This document shows positions 50,007 through 59,463 of a stretch of 64,000 nt of DNA, in pieces; the first letter of the stretch is position 1, and the number at the start of each line of letters is the position of its first letter. The DNA lies in NCBI RefSeq assembly GCF_000308515.1, contig NZ_BAFV01000001.1, forward strand, positions 1 through 64,000, read 5' to 3'. This stretch comes from Nocardia carnea NBRC 14403. GTDB lineage: Bacteria; Actinomycetota; Actinomycetes; Mycobacteriales; Mycobacteriaceae. The notes under the pieces are model-generated. The model made no database searches and was not told where the DNA came from. It saw only the letters and a program-made list of their open reading frames with translations. The translations under genes and the position numbers were made by a program.

Positions 50007-51481
50007 CGATGCTGACCCCCTTGCCGTCGTGACACCATCACCGTCTGTGCTTCTGCCAGCGGGGCGGGCGCGGGTTCCCGGCGCCGGGCCGGGGCGGGTG
50101 CGCGCGCCGCATCGGAGATCTTGATGAGCAGGGCCAGGAGAATATAGTTCGCCAGCAGGGAAGAACCGCCGTAGGAGACGAACGGCGTGGTGAGGCCGGT
50201 GAGCGGGATCAGTTTCGTCACCCCGCCGACGACCACGAAGATTTGGATGGCGAGCGTGAACGCCAGCCCGGCCGCGAGCAGTTTGCCGAAACTGTCGCGG
50301 ATCGCCAGGGCGGTCCGCATACCGCGCAGGATGAGCATCAGGAACAGGAGCAGGACGGCGGTCAGGCCGATGAGCCCGAGTTCCTCGCCGATGGTGGTGA
50401 CGACGAAGTCGGTTTTCGCGAACGGCACCTGCGAAGGCCGGCCACTGCCCAGCCCCGTACCTGCCAGCCCGCCTGTGGCCAGACCGAACAGCGACTGCAC
50501 GATCTGGTAACCGGTGTTGTTGTAGTCGTCGAAGGGGTGCAGCCAGGTCTCGACCCGGACCCGGACATGCCCGAACATCTGGTAGGCGAAGAAGAAGCCC
50601 ACCATGAGCAGGCCGCCGCCGATCAGCAGCCAGCCCACCCGTTCGGTGGCGATGTAGAGCATCACCAGCACGGTGCCGAAGATGAGCAGCGAGGTACCGA
50701 GATCCTTCTCGAAGACCAGTACGCCGATACAGACGATCCAGACGGCGAGGATCGGGCCCAGGTCCCGGGCGCGCGGAAATTCCATCCCCAGGAAATGCCG
50801 GCCGGCCGCGGTGAACAGCTCCCGTTTGGAGACGAGGACCGAGGCGAAGAAGATGATCAGCAGAATCTTGGCGAACTCACCGGGCTGCAGACTCACACCG
50901 GGGAGCCGGATCCAGATCTTTGCGCCGTTGACCTCGGAGAACGCGCTGGGCAGCAGCGCCGGGATCGCCAGCGCGACCAGCCCCACGAGTCCGAGTGTGT
51001 AGGAGTATTTGGCCAGGGTCCGGTAATCGCGCAACGCCACCAGGATTCCGACGAACAGCATGATTCCCAGTGCGGTCCACAAGATCTGGGAGTTGGCGTC
51101 GGGGGAGGGGATATCCCAGGAGTTGTAGGCGGCGGTCTGCTGGTCGGCGAGGTCCAGCCGGTGGATGAGTACCAGGCCGAGCCCGTTGAGCAGCGCCACG
51201 ATCGGCAGCAGCAGGGGATCGGTGTAGGGCGCGAACCGCCGTACCGCCAGGTGCGCTACGGCGAACAGACCCAGATAGGCCAGCCCGTACTTCGCGATAT
51301 CCCAGGTCACGGACTGTTCCTGGCTGGCTTCCACCAGGAACAACGCCGCCGTGGTTATCAGTGCCGCGAAACCGAGCAGCAGGAGCTCGGTGTTGCGCCG
51401 CGATGTCGGTGGCGGCGTTGCCGCGAAACCGCCCGGGGGACTCGGAAAAGCCCCGGCGGACGGTGCTGCCGGTGCGGACAT
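50003..51481 (-). CDS. rodA: RodA, SEDS-family peptidoglycan glycosyltransferase
   Basis: 492-residue polytopic protein with about ten helices and the SEDS signatures LQPGEFAKILLIIFFASVLV, WLHPFDDYNNTGYQIVQSLF and LTTPFVSYGGSSLLANYILL. Polymerises glycan from lipid II with PbpA as partner. Overlaps pstP by one base (TGATG). Confidence 0.96.
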   Translation of the reverse strand: MSAPAAPSAGAFPSPPGGFAATPPPTSRRNTELLLLGFAALITTAALFLVEASQEQSVTWDIAKYGLAYLGLFAVAHLAVRRFAPYTDPLLLPIVALLNGLGLVLIHRLDLADQQTAAYNSWDIPSPDANSQILWTALGIMLFVGILVALRDYRTLAKYSYTLGLVGLVALAIPALLPSAFSEVNGAKIWIRLPGVSLQPGEFAKILLIIFFASVLVSKRELFTAAGRHFLGMEFPRARDLGPILAVWIVCIGVLVFEKDLGTSLLIFGTVLVMLYIATERVGWLLIGGGLLMVGFFFAYQMFGHVRVRVETWLHPFDDYNNTGYQIVQSLFGLATGGLAGTGLGSGRPSQVPFAKTDFVVTTIGEELGLIGLTAVLLLFLMLILRGMRTALAIRDSFGKLLAAGLAFTLAIQIFVVVGGVTKLIPLTGLTTPFVSYGGSSLLANYILLALLIKISDAARAPAPARRREPAPAPLAEAQTVMVSRRQGGQHR

Positions 51482-52971
51482 CAGTCCGTCACCCGGCAGT
51501 TCTCCCCCGGCGTCTGGGGCACAGCGGTGGTGGTCGGCGCCGGCGCGGAGGTGGTCGGCGGCGCCGGCGGTGCCGGATTCTCACCGTTGGGGCCGGGTGC
51601 TTGCGTGGCGGGCGCCGGCGGGGCTGCTTCGGTGGGCATGGGCGGGGCCGGTGGCGGCGGCGGTGCGGGAGTGGTGGTCACGACGCCCGGCTGGGCGGCG
51701 GAACCGTTCTTCTTGCACACCGGCAGCAGTTCGCGGTCGGCCAGGACACGCATCTGTTCCCGCGCCTTGTCCAAGGTGCCCGGCGGCAGGCCGCGCTCGA
51801 CCTGATCGCGTCCGGTCTGCTCGAGATCGCTGACCTTCAAGGGGCGGCAACCCTGCGGCAGGGGAGCACCGTTGTCGGCGAGAGTGAGCTCGCCCTGGGC
51901 GGTGACACAGCCGACCAGGTTCACCTCGTGGATGGAGTAACCCAGGATCGACCCCGGCAGGCCCTGCATGACCACGACACTGTCGTTGTCCGCGCCCACA
52001 TAGTAGTTGGACCGGATCATCTTGTAGCCCACGACCAGCCCGACGACCACCGCGAACACCAGCGCCACCGCGAGCAGCAACCAGCGCAGTTTGTGCGATT
52101 TCTTCGGCGGCGGCTCGGGTTCGTTCGCGGTACGCCGCGGCGCGGCGGCCGGTGGGCGCATGGCGGCGGCACGGCCGGCGGCGGTATTCGGCGGCGGATT
52201 GTCCTCGGCCTCACCGGAGGCGGCACCGGCGACGATCGGATGGCTCTGCCCGTAGTCGAGATCGATCACATCGGCGACGACAACGGTGACATTGTCCGGT
52301 CCACCGCTGCGCAGCGCGAGTTCGATGAGCCGGTCGGCGCATTCGTCGGTACTGCCCTCGCGCATGGTGTTGGCGATGGTCTCGTCGCTGACCACATCGG
52401 AGAGGCCGTCCGAGCACAGCAGATAGCGGTCTCCGGCGCGTGCCTCCCGCATCACCAGCGTGGGCTCGATCTCGTTGCCGGTGAGGGCACGCATGATCAG
52501 CGAGCGCTGCGGATGGGTATGCGCCTGTTCCGGGGTGATCCGGCCTTCGTCGACCAGCGATTGGACGAACGTATCGTCGCGGGTGATCTGGGCGAGTTCG
52601 CTGTCGCGCAGCATATAGGCGCGTGAATCGCCGATATGGACCATGCCGAGTTTCTTGCCCGCGAACAGGATGGCGGTGAGCGTGGTGCCCATCCCGTCCA
52701 GTTCGGGTTCTTCCTCGACCTGTTCGGCGATCGCGGAATTACCGGCATGGGTGGCCCGGTTCAATTTGCCCAGCAGGTCTTCGCCGGGCTCGTCGTCGTC
52801 CAGATGCGCCAGTGCGGCGATCATCAGCTGGGACGCGACTTCACCGGCGGCATGCCCGCCCATACCGTCGGCGAGTGCCAACAGCCGGGCACCCGCGTAG
52901 ACGGAATCTTCGTTGTTTGCGCGGACCAAGCCGCGGTCGCTGCGCGCTGCGTAGCGGAGAACAAGTGTCAC
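51481..52971 (-). CDS. pstP: Ser/Thr phosphatase PstP (PPM/PP2C type)
   Basis: 496 residues. The PP2C metal-site motifs are VRANNEDSVYAG, ALADGMGGHAAGE, HIGDSRAY, LLCSDGLSDVV and GGPDNVTVVVAD; one helix follows near residue 300 (LRWLLLAVALVFAVVVGLVV), and the C-terminal half is extracytoplasmic, ending in a Pro/Ala/Thr-rich tail. Removes phosphates set by PknA and PknB. The tail is longer than the fold requires. Confidence 0.96.
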   Translation of the reverse strand: MTLVLRYAARSDRGLVRANNEDSVYAGARLLALADGMGGHAAGEVASQLMIAALAHLDDDEPGEDLLGKLNRATHAGNSAIAEQVEEEPELDGMGTTLTAILFAGKKLGMVHIGDSRAYMLRDSELAQITRDDTFVQSLVDEGRITPEQAHTHPQRSLIMRALTGNEIEPTLVMREARAGDRYLLCSDGLSDVVSDETIANTMREGSTDECADRLIELALRSGGPDNVTVVVADVIDLDYGQSHPIVAGAASGEAEDNPPPNTAAGRAAAMRPPAAAPRRTANEPEPPPKKSHKLRWLLLAVALVFAVVVGLVVGYKMIRSNYYVGADNDSVVVMQGLPGSILGYSIHEVNLVGCVTAQGELTLADNGAPLPQGCRPLKVSDLEQTGRDQVERGLPPGTLDKAREQMRVLADRELLPVCKKNGSAAQPGVVTTTPAPPPPPAPPMPTEAAPPAPATQAPGPNGENPAPPAPPTTSAPAPTTTAVPQTPGENCRVTD

Positions 52972-53435
52972 GATCGGAGCTCGATCACTGTCTTGCCGAC
53001 CCGGACAGGTGTGCCGAGCGGAACGCGGACTGCGGTGGTGACTTTGGCGCGATCGAGGTAGGTACCGTTGGTCGAGCCGAGGTCTTCGACGTACCAGTCG
53101 TCACCGCGTAGGGACAGGCGGGCATGTCGGGTTGAGGCGTAATCGTCGGTAAGGACCAGCGTCGAATCGTCCGCACGGCCGATCAATACCGGTTGGGTAC
53201 CCAGTGTGATACGGGTACCGGCAAGAGAACCTTGAGTCACCACAAGATATTTGGCGCCCTTCTGGCCTCGGCGCATCGACGGCAGTACCGCGGAACCGCG
53301 CGGTCCCCGGTTCTGGAGCCGTATGCCGGAGGCCGCGTAGATATCACTGCGGAGGGTACGCAGGATTGCCCACACGAACAGCCACAACAGCAGGAGGAAC
53401 CCGGCACGGGTCAACTGCAGAACCAATCCCTGCAC
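52968..53435 (-). CDS. fhaB: FHA-domain protein FhaB (FipA)
   Basis: 155 residues, the same length as Rv0019c. An N-terminal helix (AGFLLLLWLFVWAILRTLR) anchors a C-terminal FHA domain with IGRADDSTLVLTDDYASTRH and [13 protein letters not shown]. It binds phosphothreonines and is linked to FtsZ/FtsQ in mycobacteria. The GTG 53435 has AGGAGGTGG upstream; in-frame codons further upstream are not conserved. Overlaps pstP by four bases. Confidence 0.94.
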   Translation of the reverse strand: MQGLVLQLTRAGFLLLLWLFVWAILRTLRSDIYAASGIRLQNRGPRGSAVLPSMRRGQKGAKYLVVTQGSLAGTRITLGTQPVLIGRADDSTLVLTDDYASTRHARLSLRGDDWYVEDLGSTNGTYLDRAKVTTAVRVPLGTPVRVGKTVIELRS

Positions 53436-53635
53436 GGCGCTCCACCTCCTGTTCGACCGTGTGCCGGTGCCGTCGGAGTGGTGACCCACCCCTTGGCCGT
53501 GCTCGTCCCGGCGGCCCGCCTTGCGGCGCCGCGCGTGTGTCGGCACATCATAGGACCGTCGGACGAGACCGATCACGATTGGACCGCCCTATTATGCGAG
53601 AGCGTTCCCGTGATCCGCACGGCGAGCCTACGGCA

Positions 53636-55012
53636 TCAGACAATACGGATGAGGATCTCGGAATGCCCGGCACGGATCACATCACCGTCGGCCAACTGCC
53701 AATCCTGTACCGGTGAACCGTTGACGAGGGTCCCGTTTGTGGAGCCGAGGTCGGAGAGCATCGCGGTCTGGCCGTCCCAGCGCACCTCGATATGGCGGCG
53801 GGAGACACCGGTGTCCGGCAGCCGGAAATGGGCGTCCTGGCCACGGCCGATGATATTGCTGCCTTCGCGGAGTTGGTAGGTGCGGCCGCTGCCGTCGTCG
53901 AGCGCCAGCGTGGCAGAGAATCCGGGGCCGGCCGCCGGTGCGTACCCGCCCTGGGCGCCGTAGGGGGCCTGCTGGGCGGCACCCTGCGCGTACCCCTGCG
54001 CACCTTGCTGCGCGTACCCCTGTTGGTCGTAACCCTGGTCGTAACCGGGCTGCGGGGCATACCCCTGCTGGTCATAGCCCTGGTCATAGCCGGGCTGTGC
54101 GTATCCCTGCTGGTCGTAACCGCCCTGCTGGGCATACCCCTGCTGGTCGTAGCCCTGGTCGTAACCCGGCTGGCCCTGGTACCCCTGGTCGTAACCGGGC
54201 TGTGCATACCCGCCCTGGTCGTAGCCGGGCTGCTGGGCATACCCCTGCTGGTCGTAGCCGGGCTGCTGGGCGTACCCCTGCTGGTCGTAACCCTGGTCGT
54301 AACCGGGCTGCGGGGCGTACCCGCCCTGGTCGTAACCCTGCTGACCGCCGTACCCCTGCTGGTCGTAGCCGGCGCCGCCCTGCTGGTACTCGTAGCCGTT
54401 CTGATAATCGGGGGCGCCGTTGTACTGCGCGCCGGGACCGTAGTCCTCGGGGTACGCGCCGTTCTGCGGCCCGCGTCCCGCGGGTCCGGGAGCGTACCCG
54501 CGATTGCGTGGATCGGACTCCGCGTGCTCACGGCTCGGGTCGTAGCCAGAGTTCTGCGTCATGGGGCCAGCTCCTGGTTGCGGGTTAGCGGGTCGTTGTA
54601 GCGGTTCGGGGCGGTGAGCCGAGGCAGCTCCACGGCCGGCGTCGGGGTCGACGCGGCCGCTCGTCCTGAACATTCCGGTGTGCAGCGTAGGGGATGCCTC
54701 GAAGACCACGTGTACTTCGCCGTAGGTCTGCCATCCTTGTTCACGGATGTAATCCTGCAGATGTTTGGCGAATGCGCGGGTCGTGAGGTCGTGATCGGCA
54801 TCGAATTGCCGGTGGTCCGACGAGTTGATGGTGATCACATAGCTGTTGGGTGCGAGCAGATGCCCACCGCCGAGATCTTGGACACTATCGGCGGCTTCAC
54901 GCTGCAGCGCGGCCTCGACCTCCTGCGGAACGACGTTCCCGCCGAAGACCCGGGCGAAGACGTCACCGACGGCGCCCTGGAGGCGGCGCTCGAATCTCGA
55001 GACGATCCCCAT
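53636..55012 (-). CDS. fhaA: FHA-domain protein FhaA with a long Gly/Tyr/Gln repeat region
   Basis: 458 residues. An N-terminal DUF3662 domain ([20 protein letters not shown] to about residue 120) is followed by a low-complexity linker whose second half is a tandem repeat of GYDQ(Q/G)GYAQQP type, and the C-terminal FHA domain with [20 protein letters not shown] and [14 protein letters not shown]. In mycobacteria FhaA recognises the phosphorylated MurJ pseudokinase domain and CwlM. ATG 55012 follows AGGGAGG. Confidence 0.95.
   Translation of the reverse strand: MGIVSRFERRLQGAVGDVFARVFGGNVVPQEVEAALQREAADSVQDLGGGHLLAPNSYVITINSSDHRQFDADHDLTTRAFAKHLQDYIREQGWQTYGEVHVVFEASPTLHTGMFRTSGRVDPDAGRGAASAHRPEPLQRPANPQPGAGPMTQNSGYDPSREHAESDPRNRGYAPGPAGRGPQNGAYPEDYGPGAQYNGAPDYQNGYEYQQGGAGYDQQGYGGQQGYDQGGYAPQPGYDQGYDQQGYAQQPGYDQQGYAQQPGYDQGGYAQPGYDQGYQGQPGYDQGYDQQGYAQQGGYDQQGYAQPGYDQGYDQQGYAPQPGYDQGYDQQGYAQQGAQGYAQGAAQQAPYGAQGGYAPAAGPGFSATLALDDGSGRTYQLREGSNIIGRGQDAHFRLPDTGVSRRHIEVRWDGQTAMLSDLGSTNGTLVNGSPVQDWQLADGDVIRAGHSEILIRIV
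53960..54380. repeat. Tandem coding repeats in fhaA
   Basis: Units of about 18-36 bases around CCCTGCTGGTCGTA and CCCTGGTCGTAACC recur over some 420 bases in register with the GYDQ-type codons. They are expected to vary in number between strains. Confidence 0.9.
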
Positions 55013-55262
55013 CTGGGCCCTCCCTTCGGTGAGTCTCTCCTCATTCTTTACGACGACACGCGAATGCGGCGTGTCGTTCTACGAGCACGTTCTCTGCATG
55101 ATATCCACGATCGGCTATACCTGTAACTACCGTAATGCCGATGGAGTTCCCCGCGCGTGTGAAACCGGCCTCGAAATCCACGTCACCGGACTGTCCGGCG
55201 GGCCTCTGACCACGTGATTTCGTACAGTGGTCTGCTCCGTGCTAGTGTCTTTTCCGTCGCTC

Positions 55263-55345
55263 GGGCGAGTGGCGGAATGGCAGACGCGCTGGCTTCAGGT
55301 GCCAGTGTCCTTCGGGACGTGGGGGTTCAAGTCCCCCTTCGCCCA
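55263..55345 (+). tRNA. tRNA-Leu (CAG)
   Basis: Eighty-three bases with a long variable arm. Acceptor GGGCGAG pairs with TTCGCCC with one G-U pair; anticodon loop CTTCAGGT with CAG; T arm GGTTCAAGTCC. Same position as leuT near fhaA in M. tuberculosis. Confidence 0.97.
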
Positions 55346-55349
55346 CTGA

Positions 55350-55382
55350 AAGCCGTGGACCATAGGGTTCACGGCTTTTTTG
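55350..55382 (+). terminator. Rho-independent terminator of tRNA-Leu
   Basis: AAGCCGTG (55,350-55,357) pairs with CACGGCTT (55,370-55,377), followed by TTTTTGTTT. Confidence 0.9.
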
Positions 55383-56240
55383 TTTCCGACGCCCGGGCTC
55401 GGGATCCGGCCGGGCCGACCGCATACGAACCGCATCAGTGTCGAAGGCGTCGGCGGAAGCTTGCCGCGGCCGCTGCTCCTTCGGTCCGTTCTGTAGTAGC
55501 GATGTGGCCTCCGTGAGCGCAGGCGAGTCCAGTCATATGGAACGGGCTGATTCGCGGCCGCTTCCAGGTGTCGTAGCCGCCATATGCCGAAATGAGACCA
55601 AGGTCACATAACCTATTTTTGGTTGCGGTACCACTGCTGAGGGTCGCCTTATTTGTAGCCTCCGGTGACCCAGTTCACGTCCTGGAACCACCCTGGTTAA
55701 CAATGCGCGGGTCTACCTTGCGGGTAAATACGGGGGACCGTGAAGGTTTGTTGGGAAGAAACCGACCTGGGGTTTCTTTTGCTTCGGCGACCGGTCTGGA
55801 AACCGTGTTAACCCTTCGCGAATGCCCTGGTCGCCGATGGAGTGACCGAGTTAACGGCGGTTCGTGTTGTGGGCCTCGCGAGCCGCTTTCCGGTTGCGTG
55901 TAACCCCGGTAACGGATATGGCCGTGACCAGTAAAAACCAAATGTACTTGCAAATGAAAGCGCCGCTGTAAGGCCGTGTGGTGCTGCTGGAAGTTAGCTG
56001 GAGTGGGGTCGCGGGGTGGTTGTCTGCGGGTTTGCTGGGTTCGAACTTATACCTGTGACCTCTTATGCAATGGGTTGCGTAGGCATAACGATTGTGTAGA
56101 GTCGACGGTAACGCTGGCCGCAGCTAGAGCGGCGACTCGCTGCGGCCAGCGGAATTCAATGGGGGAATTCGCACTGATCATCGAGTCCACGTTGCTGTCA
56201 CCTCACAAAGCGGTGTCCGCTGTTGTGTGCTCGGCGTTGT
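55383..56240. other. AT-richer gene-free spacer
   Basis: About 860 bases between tRNA-Leu and the SpoIIM-like gene. From about 55,560 to 56,130 the sequence is visibly richer in A/T than the surroundings, and has three GTTAAC hexamers (55,696; 55,807; 55,850) and TTGCAAATGAAAG near 55,950. Open frames of up to 103 codons occur on both strands, but none resembles a protein. No RNA family was recognised. Confidence 0.6.
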
Positions 56241-57239
56241 CTATTCGTGGTTCCGTTGCCCGCCGCCGGCCGGCAGGCCCGCTACGGTCTCGGATTCGGC
56301 GCTCGCCCGGCGTCCGGCAGTGAAGATGTAGGCGAGGAACAGTGTCTCGGCGAGCAGGCCACAGGCAATCCGAACGGGCGTGGGTAATGCGCTCGGAGTG
56401 ACGAAACCTTCGAGAAGTCCCGCTACCAGCAGCGTCGGCACCAGGCCCAGCGCGATAGTGGCGGTGGCCCGGCCCTGCCGGGCCACCGCTTCGGCGCGGC
56501 TCGCGCGTCCCGGATCGACGAGGGTCCAACCGAGTTTCAGTCCGGCGCCACCGGCGATGAAAATCGCTGTCAACTCCAGCATCCCGTGGGGCAGCAGAAA
56601 GCCGAACAGGGAATCCAGCCGGCCGGCATCGGCCATGAGGCCGGCCGTTACGCCGATATTCAGCGCGTTCATGAACAGCAGGTACAACACAGGCAGGATC
56701 AGAACGCCGAGAAACAGTGCCAGGGCGGAGACCCAGGCATTGTTGGTCCAGACCAATGCGGCGAATGCGTCGTTCGGATGTTCGGTGTAATAGGTTTCGA
56801 AGGCCCCGCCGGGTGCGGTGAGTGCCCGAGTGTCTTCTTGCAGCCCAAGGGTTCTGCGCGCCGAAGGGTCCGCCGAGATCCACGTCGTGAAGCCCGCCAC
56901 CACGGTGAGAAATACGACGGCCACGGCCAGCCACCAGCCGCAGGCCCGGTAGACGGCGGCCGGAAACCGATGAGTGAAGAATCGCCGGACCTCGGCCCAG
57001 GTATCGGGCGAGCTGCCGACGATGATTCTGCCGCGCGCCCGGGCCAGCACGGCACTCAATCCGGCGACGAGTTCCGGTTCAGGACTGTGCGTCTGCAACC
57101 GCGCCAGCTGCTGGGAGGTCTGCCGGTAGAGCCGTACCAGTTCATCGGCCTCGGCCCCGGTCAAGGTTCGCCGGCCGGTCAGATAGTTCAGCCTGGTCCA
57201 GGCTTGCCGATGCCTCGTGCTGTAGGCGTCCACATCCAT
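56241..57239 (-). CDS. SpoIIM-like (DUF95) membrane protein
   Basis: 332 residues with five or six helices. The stretch NNAWVSALALFLGVLILPVL with NALNIGVTAGLMADAGRLDS and LPHGMLELTAIFIAGGAGLK is the stage II sporulation protein M family signature; non-sporulating actinobacteria keep it beside MoxR clusters. ATG 57239 follows GGGAGG. Divergent from the RDD protein. Role unknown. Confidence 0.88.
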   Translation of the reverse strand: MDVDAYSTRHRQAWTRLNYLTGRRTLTGAEADELVRLYRQTSQQLARLQTHSPEPELVAGLSAVLARARGRIIVGSSPDTWAEVRRFFTHRFPAAVYRACGWWLAVAVVFLTVVAGFTTWISADPSARRTLGLQEDTRALTAPGGAFETYYTEHPNDAFAALVWTNNAWVSALALFLGVLILPVLYLLFMNALNIGVTAGLMADAGRLDSLFGFLLPHGMLELTAIFIAGGAGLKLGWTLVDPGRASRAEAVARQGRATATIALGLVPTLLVAGLLEGFVTPSALPTPVRIACGLLAETLFLAYIFTAGRRASAESETVAGLPAGGGQRNHE

Positions 57240-57345
57240 CGGCTTACCTCCCGCTCCGCCGTTCTGCCGCTGCACCCGGTGCTGTACCCCCGCGTTCGGC
57301 GAAGCCGGTCACGGCCCCGGTCGCCGTGAAAGAATGCTATTCGAT

Positions 57346-58149
57346 ATGGCTGAATTCACGACGGGGGAAGCGGTGGCGCTCGAGCTGCCGGTCGCCCGTA
57401 TCCCGACCCGTGTCGCGGCATTCGTGCTCGACCTGGTCCTGCAGATCGTGCTCGGGATCGTGCTGCTCATCGTGGTGATGCTCGTGATGCAGGGGGACGA
57501 CAGCAGTCCCTGGTTCGCTGCACTGATGCTGGTTTCGCTGGTCACCGTACTGGTCGGCTATCCCGTGTTCTGGGAAACCGTGCTGCGCGGTGCGACACCG
57601 GGCAAACTCGCTCTGGGGCTACGCGTGGTGCGCGCCGACGGTGGCCCGGTGGATTTCCGGCATGCGCTCACCCGTGGCCTGACCGGCGCGATCGTCGATT
57701 TCTGGATACTCGGTCTCTTCGGCTTGATCGCGGTGGCGAGTTCTATGTGCTCACCCGGCGCGCGGCGGGTGGGTGATGTCCTGGCCGGAACGGTGGTCGT
57801 GCATATTCGGCAGCAGCTATCCCTGCCGGCGCTGGCGATACCACCGGCCTGGCTCACCGGCTGGTCGGCCGGACTCGATCTCACCGGGTTGCCCGAGGAT
57901 CTGGCGCTGGCCGTGCGTCAGTACCTGACCCGTATCGACTCGCTCACTCCGGGCGCGCAGCACGAGATCGGGCAGGCGCTGGTTTCGGCGGTGTGCGCCC
58001 GGCTACGGGTCGCGGCCCCGGGTGGTTATCCGCCTGTGCAGATACTCGGAAGCGTGATCGCCGAACGGCAGCGGCGTTCGCTACCGGACGTACCGGTTCC
58101 GCCGATGTTGTACGCGCCATCGCAGACCCCGGTCGCGCAGCCGCGGTGA
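57346..58149 (+). CDS. RDD family membrane protein
   Basis: 267 residues. The RDD motif region ARIPTRVAAFVLDLVLQIV and the PGKLALGLRVVRADGGPVDF segment identify the family; four helices, then a C-terminal soluble part of about 110 residues (LALAVRQYLTRIDSLTPGAQ) that is not in the RDD core. ATG 57346 (MAEFTTGEAVAL) or ATG 57334. Likely partner of the SpoIIM-like protein. Role unknown. Confidence 0.88.
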   Translation: MAEFTTGEAVALELPVARIPTRVAAFVLDLVLQIVLGIVLLIVVMLVMQGDDSSPWFAALMLVSLVTVLVGYPVFWETVLRGATPGKLALGLRVVRADGGPVDFRHALTRGLTGAIVDFWILGLFGLIAVASSMCSPGARRVGDVLAGTVVVHIRQQLSLPALAIPPAWLTGWSAGLDLTGLPEDLALAVRQYLTRIDSLTPGAQHEIGQALVSAVCARLRVAAPGGYPPVQILGSVIAERQRRSLPDVPVPPMLYAPSQTPVAQPR

Positions 58150-58164
58150 GCCGCGGTGCGGTGA

Positions 58165-59460
58165 TCACAGGGCCGCGGACTGTTTGAGTTCCAGGTACTC
58201 GTCCGCCAGCGCACCCGGCAAGTCGGGGCCGGCGGCGGCGATCACGGCAACCCCCATCCGGCGCAGCGATTCCTGGACTACCGCCTGTTCGGCGAGCCGG
58301 GATTCGGCGGCCGCGGCGCGGTACAGCGCGCGCAGATCGCTGCGGTCGGCGGCCGCGGCGGTGATCTCCGGATCGGTGACCGAGACGATCAGTACCCGGT
58401 GGCGTTCGGCGAGTACCGGTAGCACCGGCAGTAGATTCTCGGTCACCGCCGCGCTGTCCAGTCCGGTGAACCAGACGATGAGACTGCGGCGGCGAGCCCG
58501 GCGGATCGCGGCCCGCACCAGCCCTTCGGAATCGGTATCGACCAGTGCCGGGGTGACCCCTGCCAGCGCGTGCATGAGCTTCGGCTGCACACCGCGCCCG
58601 ACTCCGGTGCGTACCTCGGCGCGTACCTCGCGGTCGAAGGCGATCAGGCCGACCATATCGCCGCCTGCTGCGGCCAGACTGCCCAGCAGTAAGGCCGCCT
58701 CGATCGCACCGTCGAGGCGGGTACCGGCGCCCACCCGGGCAGCGCTGATCCGGCCGGTGTCCAGCAGCATCAGCACTTGCCGGTTGCGTTCCGGGCGCCA
58801 GGTCCGGACCAGCACATCGGTGGCTCGCGCGGTTGCCCGCCAGTCGATGGTGCGGACATCGTCGCCCGGCACGTATTCGCGGAACGAATCGAATTCGGTG
58901 CCCTGGCCGCGTAGATCCGCCAGATTCCGGCCTTCCAGATGGTGCAGCCGCTTGATCTTGCCGCCGAGCAATCGTTCGCTGTGGAACGGCGGCAGCGCCC
59001 GGACCCGCGCAGGCACCACTCGCTGGAACTGGTGACCGGTCAGCCCCAGCGGGCCGAACAGGCGTACGGTGACCGGTCCGGCGGCGCGATCACCGCGGCG
59101 GGTGGGCGTGAGTGTGGTGCGCACGCGGACGCGGTGGCCGGGTGCGAGGTTCAGCGGGTGTTCCCGGCCGGAGGCATCGGCGCTGCCGGGCCAGTCGTCC
59201 CACAGCCGGCCCCGGAGTGTGCGGGAGCCCGTATTGGTTACTGCGATCTCGATATCGGTGGCGGCACCGAGTCGTAGCACCGTCAGTTCCGTCCGTTCCA
59301 GCACCACATCCGCGCTACCGGCGGTGAGAGCGCGGTCGGTGGCGGCCAGGGCACACAGTAGGGCGGTCGTCAACAGAACCCCGAACCACGAGGGCGACAC
59401 CACCGTGACGAATACCGCCGCCGCGACCGCGATCCCGAACAACCGGCCCGTGACGACCAC
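58165..59460 (-). CDS. DUF58 domain protein (vWA-like), MoxR partner
   Basis: 431 residues: two N-terminal helices, a beta-rich part, then the DUF58 signature (RGQGTEFDSFREYVPGDDVR, TIDWRATARA) and a von Willebrand A-like fold with LMLLDTGRIS in the metal-site position, where the usual DxSxS is altered. It follows the moxR gene by three bases. In MoxR systems it is a likely client or adaptor. Confidence 0.9.
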   Translation of the reverse strand: MVVTGRLFGIAVAAAVFVTVVSPSWFGVLLTTALLCALAATDRALTAGSADVVLERTELTVLRLGAATDIEIAVTNTGSRTLRGRLWDDWPGSADASGREHPLNLAPGHRVRVRTTLTPTRRGDRAAGPVTVRLFGPLGLTGHQFQRVVPARVRALPPFHSERLLGGKIKRLHHLEGRNLADLRGQGTEFDSFREYVPGDDVRTIDWRATARATDVLVRTWRPERNRQVLMLLDTGRISAARVGAGTRLDGAIEAALLLGSLAAAGGDMVGLIAFDREVRAEVRTGVGRGVQPKLMHALAGVTPALVDTDSEGLVRAAIRRARRRSLIVWFTGLDSAAVTENLLPVLPVLAERHRVLIVSVTDPEITAAAADRSDLRALYRAAAAESRLAEQAVVQESLRRMGVAVIAAAGPDLPGALADEYLELKQSAAL

Positions 59461-59463
59461 GGT

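Noticed and set aside
53960-54380. Possible CRISPR-like array
   Set aside because: The repeats are short, contiguous, in phase with codons and inside fhaA; there are no spacers of constant length and no cas genes.
55592-55953. Open frames of about 100 codons on both strands in the AT-richer spacer
   Set aside because: They overlap each other on opposite strands, lack ribosome sites and have no domain-like sequence.
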